NCBI GenBank assembly: GCA_002391195.1
Contig: DGRZ01000031.1
Span: forward strand, 1 to 20,944
Origin: Fibrobacter sp. UBA4375
GTDB taxonomy: Bacteria > Fibrobacterota > Fibrobacteria > Fibrobacterales > Fibrobacteraceae
DNA length: 20,944 nucleotides
Reading direction: 5' to 3'
This document shows, piece after piece, positions 8,463-15,443 of the stretch. The notes beneath the pieces were generated by a model. That model saw only the letters and a list, made by a program, of their open reading frames with translations, had not been told where the DNA came from and made no database searches. Every line of letters starts with the position of its first letter. The stretch's first letter is position 1. The position numbers and the translations under genes were made by a program.

Positions 8463-9590
8463 ATGAATCTCAAAGTGTCTGGAATTATTTCTGTTTTGAC
8501 CCTTGCCGCCGCTGTTTTTGCGGCTCCGCAGGCCCAACCCACCGCTAATGCCGCTCCTGCCGCAGCTCCGGCCCAAGAAACTGCCCCTGCAGCTACTGAA
8601 ACCGCCGCAGCCCCTGCTGCTCCCGAAACAACTGCACCTGCGACAGCTGCAGAAGCTGTTCCTGAACAAGCGGCAGCTCCCGCGACTGAACAAGCCGCTG
8701 CTCCTGAACAAACGGCCGCCCCTGCCGAAGCACCCGCTGCCGAAGCTGCTCCGACTGAAGAGGCTGCCGCTCCCATGGCCGTCCGTGGCGGTGAAGCCCC
8801 TGCAGCATCTAGCGCTCCTGCTCCCGAACAAGAAGCAGCCCCTGCCGCTGCAGCCCCTGCTCCGACTAAGACTGTTGTTTACCGCACGGTCTATTCTTCT
8901 GAACCGGTAGAACTCAGCGGTACCAAGGTCCACACCGTTTACGTGAGCCCCACAGACGCTCAGGTTTCCACAAGCTTTGACGACCTTCGTGGCCTCATCC
9001 CCATGAAATGGAGCTTGGGTGTCCAGGGCTTTATCGGCTCGTACCACATGTATTCCTCTTACAGCGACGATTACTACTTGCACGACTATGACGGCCTCAC
9101 CTGGCGTGCGGGTCTTGTTGGCATTATTCCCGTGACCGACTACACCATCGGTGTGAAGGTGGCGGCCCTTTTCGAACAGAGCGAGGCCAAGGCCAGCGGA
9201 CACACGGCCAGGTATTCCCTGAAGGGCAAGTTCAAGCAGCGCAAGATCGATGTACCGGTGCTGTTCGCCTTCAAGGCCCCCCGTTCTTCCCTGATGTTCG
9301 AAATCGGTACCCAGGCTTCCATGGCCATCAAGGACGAATTCCGTGCCACCATTGACGGGAAGACCAGCCGGCTGGACATGTTGGACAAGGATTTCCGCAA
9401 CACTATTGACTGGGATATCGTCTGCGGTTTCTCCATTATGGCGAACCAGTACCTGGGCTTCGATTTCCGCTTCAACATCGGTATTTCCAACCTCTACGAT
9501 ACCGACAACAGCGAATCAATGAAACTCTTCGAAGTGGATGACCTTTCCTCCACCTCGTTCCTGCTGGGTGCATCCTTCTACATTTTCTAG
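8463..9590 (+). CDS. outer-membrane beta-barrel protein with long Ala/Pro/Glu-rich spacer
   Basis: 375 residues. A signal peptide at about 1-21 (MNLKVSGIISVLTLAAAVFA) is followed by about 115 residues made almost only of Ala, Pro, Glu, Gln and Thr. Then comes a C-terminal region of about 210 residues of alternating polar/hydrophobic strands ending in FYIF, a terminal aromatic typical of barrels inserted by BamA. The start at 8463 is chosen over the ATG at 8451 because GGAGG (8453-8457) is correctly spaced for it and overlaps the earlier ATG. The Ala/Pro tract may span the periplasm or peptidoglycan. No specific function can be assigned; it resembles PorT/OmpA-like small barrels. It is first of three closely spaced genes. 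Confidence 0.8.
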   Translation: MNLKVSGIISVLTLAAAVFAAPQAQPTANAAPAAAPAQETAPAATETAAAPAAPETTAPATAAEAVPEQAAAPATEQAAAPEQTAAPAEAPAAEAAPTEEAAAPMAVRGGEAPAASSAPAPEQEAAPAAAAPAPTKTVVYRTVYSSEPVELSGTKVHTVYVSPTDAQVSTSFDDLRGLIPMKWSLGVQGFIGSYHMYSSYSDDYYLHDYDGLTWRAGLVGIIPVTDYTIGVKVAALFEQSEAKASGHTARYSLKGKFKQRKIDVPVLFAFKAPRSSLMFEIGTQASMAIKDEFRATIDGKTSRLDMLDKDFRNTIDWDIVCGFSIMANQYLGFDFRFNIGISNLYDTDNSESMKLFEVDDLSSTSFLLGASFYIF

Positions 9591-9595
9591 TCTAG

Positions 9596-10585
9596 ATGCT
9601 CCTTCCTGTAGTTGCTGTTCTTGTAGGTCTTTCGTTCCTGGTCTGGAGCGCAGACAAGTTTGTTGACGGTGCCGTGGGTGTCGCCAAGTTCATGGGCATG
9701 TCTACCCTTCTCATTGGCATGGTGGTGGTTGGCTTCGGAACATCTGCCCCGGAAATGGTGGTGTCCGCCCTTTCTGCGGCACAGCACAATCCAGAACTTG
9801 CCCTGGGCAACGCCTACGGAAGCAACATCGCAAACATTGCCCTGATTCTTGGTTTTACGGCTGTAATTCGCCCGGTGGTGGTGAAAAAGATCGCCCTCAA
9901 GAGGGATTTGCCCATTTTACTTGCAGTAACGGGTTTCTCCATTTTCTTGGTTTCCAATTTGTCCGTGTCCAGGATGAACGGCGTTGTCCTGCTTGCCGTT
10001 TTCGCCATGGCCATGGTCATTAATATCGCAAGCGAAATACACGAGAAAAAAACGCAGTCAGAAGTCGAGGTAGAAGAATCGAACGAAACTTCCGTTCCTC
10101 TGTGGAAATCCCTTTTCTGGCTTCTGTTCGGTCTTGCCCTGCTGGTGGCAAGTTCACGCCTGCTGGTCTGGGGAGCGGTTGAAATTGCCCGTACCTTGGG
10201 TGTAAGCGACTTGTTGATTGGCCTTACCATCGTTGCCGTAGGCACGTCGCTTCCTGAACTGGCAAGTTCCATTGCTGCAGCCCGCAAGGGCGAATCCGAT
10301 CTCGCCTTAGGAAACATCGTAGGATCCAACCTGTTCAACACCTTGATGGTGGTGGGTATTGCAGCCGTCATCGACCCCATGGATGCCGTGTCGCCCGGGA
10401 TTTTGTATCGAGACATGCCCTTGATGACGCTCCTCACGGTATTGCTGCTGGTGTTCGGTCTCCCTGTGCGCAAGGTGAACGGCGTCCGTACCGGCCGTAT
10501 CAACCGCATTGAAGGTGCTGTCTTCTTGGCTTTCTACGCATCGTACTTGGTATACCTGATTCTGGAAGCTACGGGAAGTCTTTAG
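9596..10585 (+). CDS. yrbG: calcium/sodium antiporter, YrbG family
   Basis: 329-residue inner-membrane exchanger of the CaCA superfamily. It has the two inverted alpha repeats of the family: GFGTSAPEMVVS with ALGNAYGSNIANI in the first half, and VAVGTSLPELASS with ALGNIVGSNLFNT in the second. The conserved Glu of each GTS-PE motif forms the ion site. The halves are joined by an acidic cytosolic loop (KKTQSEVEVEESNE). It exchanges Ca2+ for Na+. The start lies 5 bases after the barrel gene without a clear Shine-Dalgarno, so re-initiation after that gene is likely. Confidence 0.94.
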   Translation: MLLPVVAVLVGLSFLVWSADKFVDGAVGVAKFMGMSTLLIGMVVVGFGTSAPEMVVSALSAAQHNPELALGNAYGSNIANIALILGFTAVIRPVVVKKIALKRDLPILLAVTGFSIFLVSNLSVSRMNGVVLLAVFAMAMVINIASEIHEKKTQSEVEVEESNETSVPLWKSLFWLLFGLALLVASSRLLVWGAVEIARTLGVSDLLIGLTIVAVGTSLPELASSIAAARKGESDLALGNIVGSNLFNTLMVVGIAAVIDPMDAVSPGILYRDMPLMTLLTVLLLVFGLPVRKVNGVRTGRINRIEGAVFLAFYASYLVYLILEATGSL

Positions 10586-10617
10586 GCAAGTCCGCCGGAA
10601 AACTTGGAGGGGAGACT

Positions 10618-11904
10618 ATGGGAAAAATTCTTCTCAAGTCCGTATTGATGCAAAATGCAGGCGAATCACCTGCCCGCAAGGATGTTTTGATTGACGGGAA
10701 TGTTTTCTCCAAGATTGTGGATGCATCTACGCCCGAAATGGCGAATGGCGCCGAAATCATTGACAGCAAGAACTTAGCCCTGGTGCCCGCCTTTTACAAT
10801 GGTCACACCCATGCGGCCATGAGCCTTTTGCGGGGCTACGCCGACGACATGGAACTTTCCAAGTGGCTGAACGAATACATTTGGCCCTTCGAGGCAAAGC
10901 TTACGGACAGGGACATCGAAATCGGGAGCCGCCTTGCAGTGCTGGAGATGATCAAGTCCGGCACGGTATTCTTTTCGGACATGTACTGGCACCGAGAACA
11001 GACCATGAAGGTGGTGGAAGAGATGGGAATCCGGGCAAGCATCGGTGTCACCATCTCTGATGTGCTGGTTTCTCCAGAAGGACTCAAGGCGAATTTTGAT
11101 TTTTTGGCAAAGCACACTGGCGAATCAGAGCGGGTAAAGCTTGCCGTAATGCCCCATTCCATCTACATCGTAAGCGAACAATACCTGCGGCGCAGCATGG
11201 AAATGGCCGAAAAGGAAGACTACCCGCTGCACATTCATTTGTCCGAAACCGAAAAAGAAATCCGGGATTGCTTAGAACAGCACGGCTGCACTCCCGTAGA
11301 ATACTTGCAGCGGATTGGTTGCCTGAACAGTCGCGTGCAGGCGGCCCATTGCGTCCATTTCTCCGAAAAGGACATGGAAATCTTTGCCCAGTCCGGAGCA
11401 TCGGCTATATTGAACCCGAATTCGAATCTGAAACTTTCTAGCGGTATTCCTTCCATTGTCAAGATGATGGATCGGCGAATTCCCCTAGGTCTTGGTACGG
11501 ACGGAGATTCCTCCAACAACAACCTGGACATGCACGAAGAGATGAAGCTTGCCGCTCTCCTGGCGAAGGTCCAGGGCGGGGCAGAAACGCTCCCTGCTTC
11601 GGAAGCCCTGAAGATGGCAACCGTCAACGTGGCCCAGGTAAACGGTATAAATGCAGGGGTTATCGCCGAAGGCAAGCTCGCCGATGGAATATTGGTCCGG
11701 CTCAACAACGAACGGATGGTGCCCTGTTTTGACCTGATCAGCAACTGGGTCTATTCGGCGGACTCCAGATGTATTGATTCCGTGCTATGCAACGGCAAGT
11801 TCGTAATGCATGGCGGCCATGTAGACGGCGAAGAAGATATACTGAAAGAAGCAAGTGCCTGTGCCGCACGCCTCGCCGGAAAACAAAACGTATACCCGTT
11901 TTAG
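10618..11904 (+). CDS. mtaD: amidohydrolase, 5-methylthioadenosine/S-adenosylhomocysteine deaminase family
   Basis: 428-residue cytosolic TIM-barrel metalloenzyme. Metal ligands and catalytic residues are seen as His63 and His65 (NGHTHAAM), His207 and Glu210 (HLSET), His244 (AAHCVHF) and Asp295 (LGTDG). LNPNSNLKLSSG and TDGDSSNNNLDMHEEM match the MtaD/SsnA/TrzN branch. Such enzymes deaminate adenosine-type nucleosides (methylthioadenosine, S-adenosylhomocysteine), but this branch also holds other deaminases and chlorohydrolases, so the substrate is inferred. A strong Shine-Dalgarno (GGAGGGGAG) precedes the ATG. It ends the three-gene run and is followed by a hairpin at 11926-11943. Confidence 0.85.
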   Translation: MGKILLKSVLMQNAGESPARKDVLIDGNVFSKIVDASTPEMANGAEIIDSKNLALVPAFYNGHTHAAMSLLRGYADDMELSKWLNEYIWPFEAKLTDRDIEIGSRLAVLEMIKSGTVFFSDMYWHREQTMKVVEEMGIRASIGVTISDVLVSPEGLKANFDFLAKHTGESERVKLAVMPHSIYIVSEQYLRRSMEMAEKEDYPLHIHLSETEKEIRDCLEQHGCTPVEYLQRIGCLNSRVQAAHCVHFSEKDMEIFAQSGASAILNPNSNLKLSSGIPSIVKMMDRRIPLGLGTDGDSSNNNLDMHEEMKLAALLAKVQGGAETLPASEALKMATVNVAQVNGINAGVIAEGKLADGILVRLNNERMVPCFDLISNWVYSADSRCIDSVLCNGKFVMHGGHVDGEEDILKEASACAARLAGKQNVYPF

Positions 11905-11925
11905 AAGAACGACTAGTCCCGGCAA

Positions 11926-11955
11926 GGCCTTTGGCTAAAGGCCGGGCCTATTTTG
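11926..11955 (+). terminator. hairpin terminator after mtaD
   Basis: GGCCTTT (11926-11932) pairs with AAAGGCC (11937-11943) around a GGCT loop. Flanking CCCGG and GGG may lengthen the stem, and CCTATTTT follows. This fits a Rho-independent terminator closing the 8463-11904 run. Confidence 0.65.
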
Positions 11956-11956
11956 C

Positions 11957-11964
11957 TATATTTG
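11957..11964 (+). promoter_or_regulatory. possible promoter -7 element TATATTTG
   Basis: TATATTTG matches TAnnTTTG and lies 31 bases before the ATG at 11996. A TTTG at 11930-11933 lies 23 bases upstream, at the outer end of the spacing allowed for the Bacteroidetes -33 element, though it is also part of the terminator stem. It is the best of the TAnnTTTG candidates in the window. Confidence 0.35.
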
Positions 11965-11995
11965 TGACGTCAAATTCCGCTTTTTTGAGGTTTTT

Positions 11996-12460
11996 ATGTT
12001 AGATTTTCTCGCCAATTATTGGCCCTATATTGTCGCCCTGGTGGTCATCGTTCTTGCCGTGTTCGCTTTTCGCGGACTCCGCAAGGCCCTCAAGGAAGGT
12101 GGCGGAGCGTTCAGCCTGGAAACCATCCGCAAGAACACCGAACCCAACTTCGCCGCCCTCAAGCAAAAGTCCAAGGCGCTGCTGGCCGATGCCGACATGA
12201 TTTGCGAAACCAAGGAAGGAAGCAACCTGGTGATTCCCAAGAAAGAGGACATGATGTTCTTCCGCCGGGCCGTGCGCCAAAAATACAAGCTGGCCATGTT
12301 CCTGGTTCCCGGCACCAACAAGGTGGTCTATTTCTTCTGCAAGACCGAACAGGGGCTACGCCGCCGTATCGAAAACCTGGTCATCAACCAGAAGTTCCGC
12401 GAAGGCAAGCCTCCCTACATAGACCACGCCACCGGCGAAAAACTGAAATACCCGAGGTAA
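11996..12460 (+). CDS. small single-helix membrane protein of unknown function
   Basis: 154 residues. One N-terminal helix at about 9-25 (WPYIVALVVIVLAVFAF) is followed by a basic, probably cytosolic domain with many Lys and Arg and no motif I recognise. The region KYKLAMFLVPGTNKVVYFFCK looks like two beta strands. GAGG lies 8 bases before the ATG, and a promoter-like element and a terminator separate it from mtaD, so it is probably its own unit. A GGGGGA/TCCCCC hairpin follows directly after the stop. I do not recognise the family. Confidence 0.75.
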   Translation: MLDFLANYWPYIVALVVIVLAVFAFRGLRKALKEGGGAFSLETIRKNTEPNFAALKQKSKALLADADMICETKEGSNLVIPKKEDMMFFRRAVRQKYKLAMFLVPGTNKVVYFFCKTEQGLRRRIENLVINQKFREGKPPYIDHATGEKLKYPR

Positions 12461-12476
12461 GGGGGAAGTCTCCCCC
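12461..12476 (+). terminator. GGGGGA-AGTC-TCCCCC hairpin after the small membrane protein
   Basis: A perfect 6-bp stem with a 4-base loop starts right after the stop codon. No T-run follows, so it may stop transcription only weakly or just stabilise the 3' end. Confidence 0.45.
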
Positions 12477-12491
12477 TCGCTTCCGCCCCAT

Positions 12492-12519
12492 GTCATCCCC
12501 GCGCAGGCGGGGATCTCCA
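12492..12519. repeat. GTCATCCCCGC...GCGGGGAT spacer hairpin repeat
   Basis: ATCCCCGC (12495-12502) and GCGGGGAT (12507-12514) form an 8-bp stem with a GCAG loop, headed by GTCATCC, the same word that heads the element at 13013. The text splits into 7-base words. The rest of the 12477-12568 spacer holds C-rich words (CACCCCTAAAACCCC) and no gene. Confidence 0.6.
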
Positions 12520-12568
12520 AGCGGCTCCAGCTACCCCTTCACCTAGGGGGCACCCCTAAAACCCCGTG

Positions 12569-15382
12569 ATGAAATACACTGACCTCGCCCTAGCCGAAGA
12601 AGAAAGCAAGCTTACCGCGGCTCTCAAAGAGTCCCGCAACTTGCTGATTGAAGCTCCTACGGGTTCGGGCAAGTCCCTGTTTATCCCCTACTTCTTGAGC
12701 AAGCACTGCAAGGGCCGCGTCGTGGTGTTGCAACCCCGCCGGATTGCGGCCCTCGCCCTCGCCCAGTTTTCGGCAAAGCTCCACGGGGAGCCCTGCGGCA
12801 AGACCGTCGGTTACCAGTTCCGGCAAGAAAGCTGCAAGAGCGCAGACACGCGGATTCTGTTCCAGACCTACGGAAACTTTCTACAGGAACTTCTGCACGG
12901 CAAGCTGGACGCCGACTGGGTGGTCTTTGACGAATACCACGAGCGTAAGGCCGATATGGACCTGCTGTTCGGGTATTTTAGGCGAGAGACGAGAGACGAG
13001 AGACGAAAGAGTGTCATCCTGAGCCCATTCGACAAGCTCAGGGTAAACTTCGCCCGTCAGGGCGAAGTCGAAGGATCCAGGCCAAAAATGCCTCGTGTGA
13101 GCCGGAGCGACCAGGCGCAAGCTGGTCGCGATGGCGAGAGTGAGGCGATGCCGGAGGTTCCTTTATGCGACAGAGCCGAACGGCCGCGTATTGCAGTGAT
13201 GTCGGCGGCGCTGAACCGCGACGAACTGGAAGCGGTTCTCGGCGTCAAGTGCCTGAGCCTCGGCCACCCGCTCTACCCCGTACAGATTATCAACCAGACG
13301 CCCGCCACAGGAACCTCCCTGGTTTCGGGAGTTGGCCTTGACGCCGAAGTGGTGCGGGCGCTCAAGACGCTCTACCGCAATGGCATCTGGCAGACCACCC
13401 TGGTGTTCCTCCCGGGCAAGGCCGAAATCGCCCGCTGCCACAGCGCCGCCGCCGAAGCGCTGGGCAACAACTGCGCAGAATTCCTGGAACTGTACGGCGG
13501 TCAAGACCGAGAAACCCAGGACCGTATTTTCGAAGTCACGGAACGGCCCCGGGTCATCTTCACCACCAACATCGCCGAAACCTCCATCACGGTGCCCAAC
13601 GTCACGGGCGTGGTGGACAGCGGTATCGAACGGGTGAGCCTCTACGACGACAGCGAGAAGGTGAACGTACTCCGTACGCTGCCCATCTCCATGCAGAACG
13701 CCATCCAGAGAAGCGGCCGTAGCGGCCGTACGCAAAACGGATGTGCCATACGGCTCTGGAGCGAAGAATCCGAAAAGCGGATGCCCAGGGGGATCGTGCC
13801 TGAGGTGCTACAGATTGAACCGTCGGAACTGATTCTGCAGAAAGCGGCACTGGAGAGGTTCGAGGCTCGAGGTTCGAGGCTCGGGGAGCAAGAGCCGGGA
13901 GCGGAACAACGTGGAGCGATAGAATCAGGTGACAAGCAAGAACACATTATTGCATTGCCGACAGCAATTCCAGAAGTTCGCGAAAAGACGGCGACAGCAC
14001 TCCTGGAAAAATTCGGCATGCTCCAAGACGGAGCCATTACGGAACTGGGGCTCAGGGCCATCCGCACGCCGGTTTCAAGCATTCCCCTCGCGCTGCTGCT
14101 GGCTTCGGCCCAGAGCAAGGCGGAACTTCCGGACTTGTTGCTGGCCGCCCTGGCCTGGATTCACTCCGGCACGGAATTCCTGCAAAAGTCCAAGATAGCC
14201 TACGACGTGATGACCCTTGCCGCCGACACGCTTTCCAAGGCGGTAAACGTTCCGCGGGAGGTGAGCTTTACGCTCCGGCAGTTGCGGGAATACCGGGAGG
14301 GGATGGGTTCGGGGCTCGAGGCTCGAGGTTCGAGGTTCGAACCACGGAATTCAAGCCTGGAGCCTGGAGCCTGGAGCCTCACCGCCCTTCTCAAGGCATT
14401 CCCCGACAGGCTCGCCACCCCAAGCGCCTCGGCCTACAAGCTTTCCAACCAGAACATCATCCGCCTGCAGGTGGCAGAACCGCCCTATGCCATTCTGGCC
14501 CTTTCCATGCTGCGGGCGGGAGGCGGAAGCAAGTCCGAACTCAAGGTGAACCTGTACGCCGCCATCGGCAAGGAACTGCTGGAAAGCGACGATACAAAGA
14601 CGCGATACGAACTGCTGTGGCGCAGCGGGCAGGAACGTTTCATCGGTTTGGATATCAGCGAGGCGGAAAACGCCGACGGAAGCGTTACCGAACTTTCCCG
14701 AAAAGAGATTCTCACCCAGGAGGCCCCGCCCAAGGTTCTCGCCGAACTGAAAAAGCTCACCGTGGCCGCCTGGAAAGAAAAAATCGAGAAAGAAAACTGG
14801 AGCAGACGCTACCTCACAGAGGCCGTGCAGACCCTGCTGGTGAAAATGCGCCTGGCCGCAAAGCTGTACCCCGAATACGGCCTGCCGGAATTCAACGACG
14901 AGGACATGGAGCTGATTTTCGACGAGTTCACCGACGGAAAATTTCTGTTGAAGGACATCGACGAGAACCGTTACAGGAACATCGTGGAGGATTATTTCGG
15001 GAAGTCCATGCTGGCCTGGCTCGGAAAAACATTCCCGGACCACTTTGTGCTGCCGAACGGCAAGCGGGCCCGCTACAGTTACCAGGAGGTGACCACCGAC
15101 GAGACGCTGGGCGGACTGGCCGTGCAGAGCGCCGAGGGAGTGCTGGTGGAAATTTCAGCCCGCATCGAGGACTTTATGCAGCTGCGGGGCGAACACAGGA
15201 TTGCCGACGGCAAACTGAAGGTCCGCTACGACATCCTGGCGCCCAACTTCCGCACCATCCAAAAGACCTGGGACCTGACGGGGTTCTGGCAGAACACCTA
15301 CGCCGAGGTGCGCAAGGAACTGCGTGGCCGCTACCCCAAGCACCCCTGGCCGGAGAAAATAATTATGAATTCGGAACTATGA
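12569..15382 (+). CDS. hrpB: ATP-dependent helicase HrpB with three repeat-derived in-frame insertions
   Basis: 937-residue DEAH-type helicase. Visible motifs are Walker A GSGKS (32-36), LQPRR (54-58), DEYHER (121-126, DEFHER in many HrpBs), SAA in place of SAT (about 212), TNIAETSITVPN (about 333) and QRSGRSGR (380-387). The C-terminal domain contains VRYDILAPNFRTIQKTWDL, GFWQNTYAEVRKE and RGRYPKHPWPE, which are diagnostic of HrpB. HrpB is usually near 820 residues; the surplus is explained by insertions at about 139-204, 429-446 and 579-604 that coincide with period-7 repeat DNA. The last residues, IIMNSEL, also come from a repeat. The start is the ATG at 12569; a GTG directly before it is an alternative, and no Shine-Dalgarno is seen. 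The RNA target is unknown. The frame is intact, so the gene may be functional. Confidence 0.92.
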   Translation: MKYTDLALAEEESKLTAALKESRNLLIEAPTGSGKSLFIPYFLSKHCKGRVVVLQPRRIAALALAQFSAKLHGEPCGKTVGYQFRQESCKSADTRILFQTYGNFLQELLHGKLDADWVVFDEYHERKADMDLLFGYFRRETRDERRKSVILSPFDKLRVNFARQGEVEGSRPKMPRVSRSDQAQAGRDGESEAMPEVPLCDRAERPRIAVMSAALNRDELEAVLGVKCLSLGHPLYPVQIINQTPATGTSLVSGVGLDAEVVRALKTLYRNGIWQTTLVFLPGKAEIARCHSAAAEALGNNCAEFLELYGGQDRETQDRIFEVTERPRVIFTTNIAETSITVPNVTGVVDSGIERVSLYDDSEKVNVLRTLPISMQNAIQRSGRSGRTQNGCAIRLWSEESEKRMPRGIVPEVLQIEPSELILQKAALERFEARGSRLGEQEPGAEQRGAIESGDKQEHIIALPTAIPEVREKTATALLEKFGMLQDGAITELGLRAIRTPVSSIPLALLLASAQSKAELPDLLLAALAWIHSGTEFLQKSKIAYDVMTLAADTLSKAVNVPREVSFTLRQLREYREGMGSGLEARGSRFEPRNSSLEPGAWSLTALLKAFPDRLATPSASAYKLSNQNIIRLQVAEPPYAILALSMLRAGGGSKSELKVNLYAAIGKELLESDDTKTRYELLWRSGQERFIGLDISEAENADGSVTELSRKEILTQEAPPKVLAELKKLTVAAWKEKIEKENWSRRYLTEAVQTLLVKMRLAAKLYPEYGLPEFNDEDMELIFDEFTDGKFLLKDIDENRYRNIVEDYFGKSMLAWLGKTFPDHFVLPNGKRARYSYQEVTTDETLGGLAVQSAEGVLVEISARIEDFMQLRGEHRIADGKLKVRYDILAPNFRTIQKTWDLTGFWQNTYAEVRKELRGRYPKHPWPEKIIMNSEL
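12984..13180. repeat. repeat insertion 1 in hrpB: GAGAGAC array plus GTCATCC hairpin element
   Basis: It starts with GAGAGAC three times and GAAAGAG (12984-13011). A GTCATCCTGAG...TCGAAGGATCC element follows (13013-13076) with a 9-bp stem ACTTCGCCC/GGGCGAAGT (13047-13055, 13060-13068). A third hairpin is GCGACCAG/CTGGTCGC (13107-13114, 13122-13129). The segment encodes about 65 residues between helicase motifs II and III that the family does not need. The right border is approximate. Confidence 0.75.
13855..13903. repeat. repeat insertion 2 in hrpB: GAGGTTC/GAGGCTC heptamers
   Basis: Seven uninterrupted 7-base words: GAGGTTC, GAGGCTC, GAGGTTC, GAGGCTC, GGGGAGC, AAGAGCC, GGGAGCG. They encode FEARGSRLGEQEPGA in the linker after the helicase core, in a place where relatives have a short link. 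Confidence 0.8.
14304..14380. repeat. repeat insertion 3 in hrpB: GAGGTTC and GAGCCTG heptamers
   Basis: Eleven 7-base words in a row. The first half is GGGGCTC, GAGGCTC, GAGGTTC, GAGGTTC; the second half is AAGCCTG, GAGCCTG, GAGCCTG, GAGCCTC. The halves are partly complementary (GAGGTTC-like against GAGCCTC-like), so a loose hairpin is possible. It encodes GSGLEARGSRFEPRNSSLE and following residues before the conserved AFPDRLA. Confidence 0.8.
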
Positions 15383-15443
15383 ATTTGAAATTAATATCTA
15401 GAATAAAAATCCTAATTCCGAAATCCGAATTCCGAATTACTTA
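15367..15443. terminator. period-7 hairpin between convergent genes, probable bidirectional terminator
   Basis: Eleven 7-base words run from GAATTCG to TTACTTA. Arms of about 27 bases pair at 19 positions, with a perfect 9-bp core AATTCGGAA/TTCCGAATT. It overlaps the end of hrpB and the stop codon of the convergent propeller gene, so both 3' ends lie in the same stem. Confidence 0.6.

Noticed and set aside
8412..9203. N-terminal extension of pepA to 769 residues
   Set aside because: The extension is a Ser/Arg/Gly-rich antisense reading of the barrel gene; M17 enzymes start near MKLN and the length then fits the family.
12984..13180. Frameshift or pseudogene in hrpB
   Set aside because: The frame runs through the insertion, and all helicase motifs and the HrpB C-terminal domain lie in the same frame, so it is an in-frame insertion and not a break.
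12984..14380. CRISPR array
   Set aside because: Repeats are direct 7-base words without unique spacers of 30-40 bases, and no cas gene is nearby.
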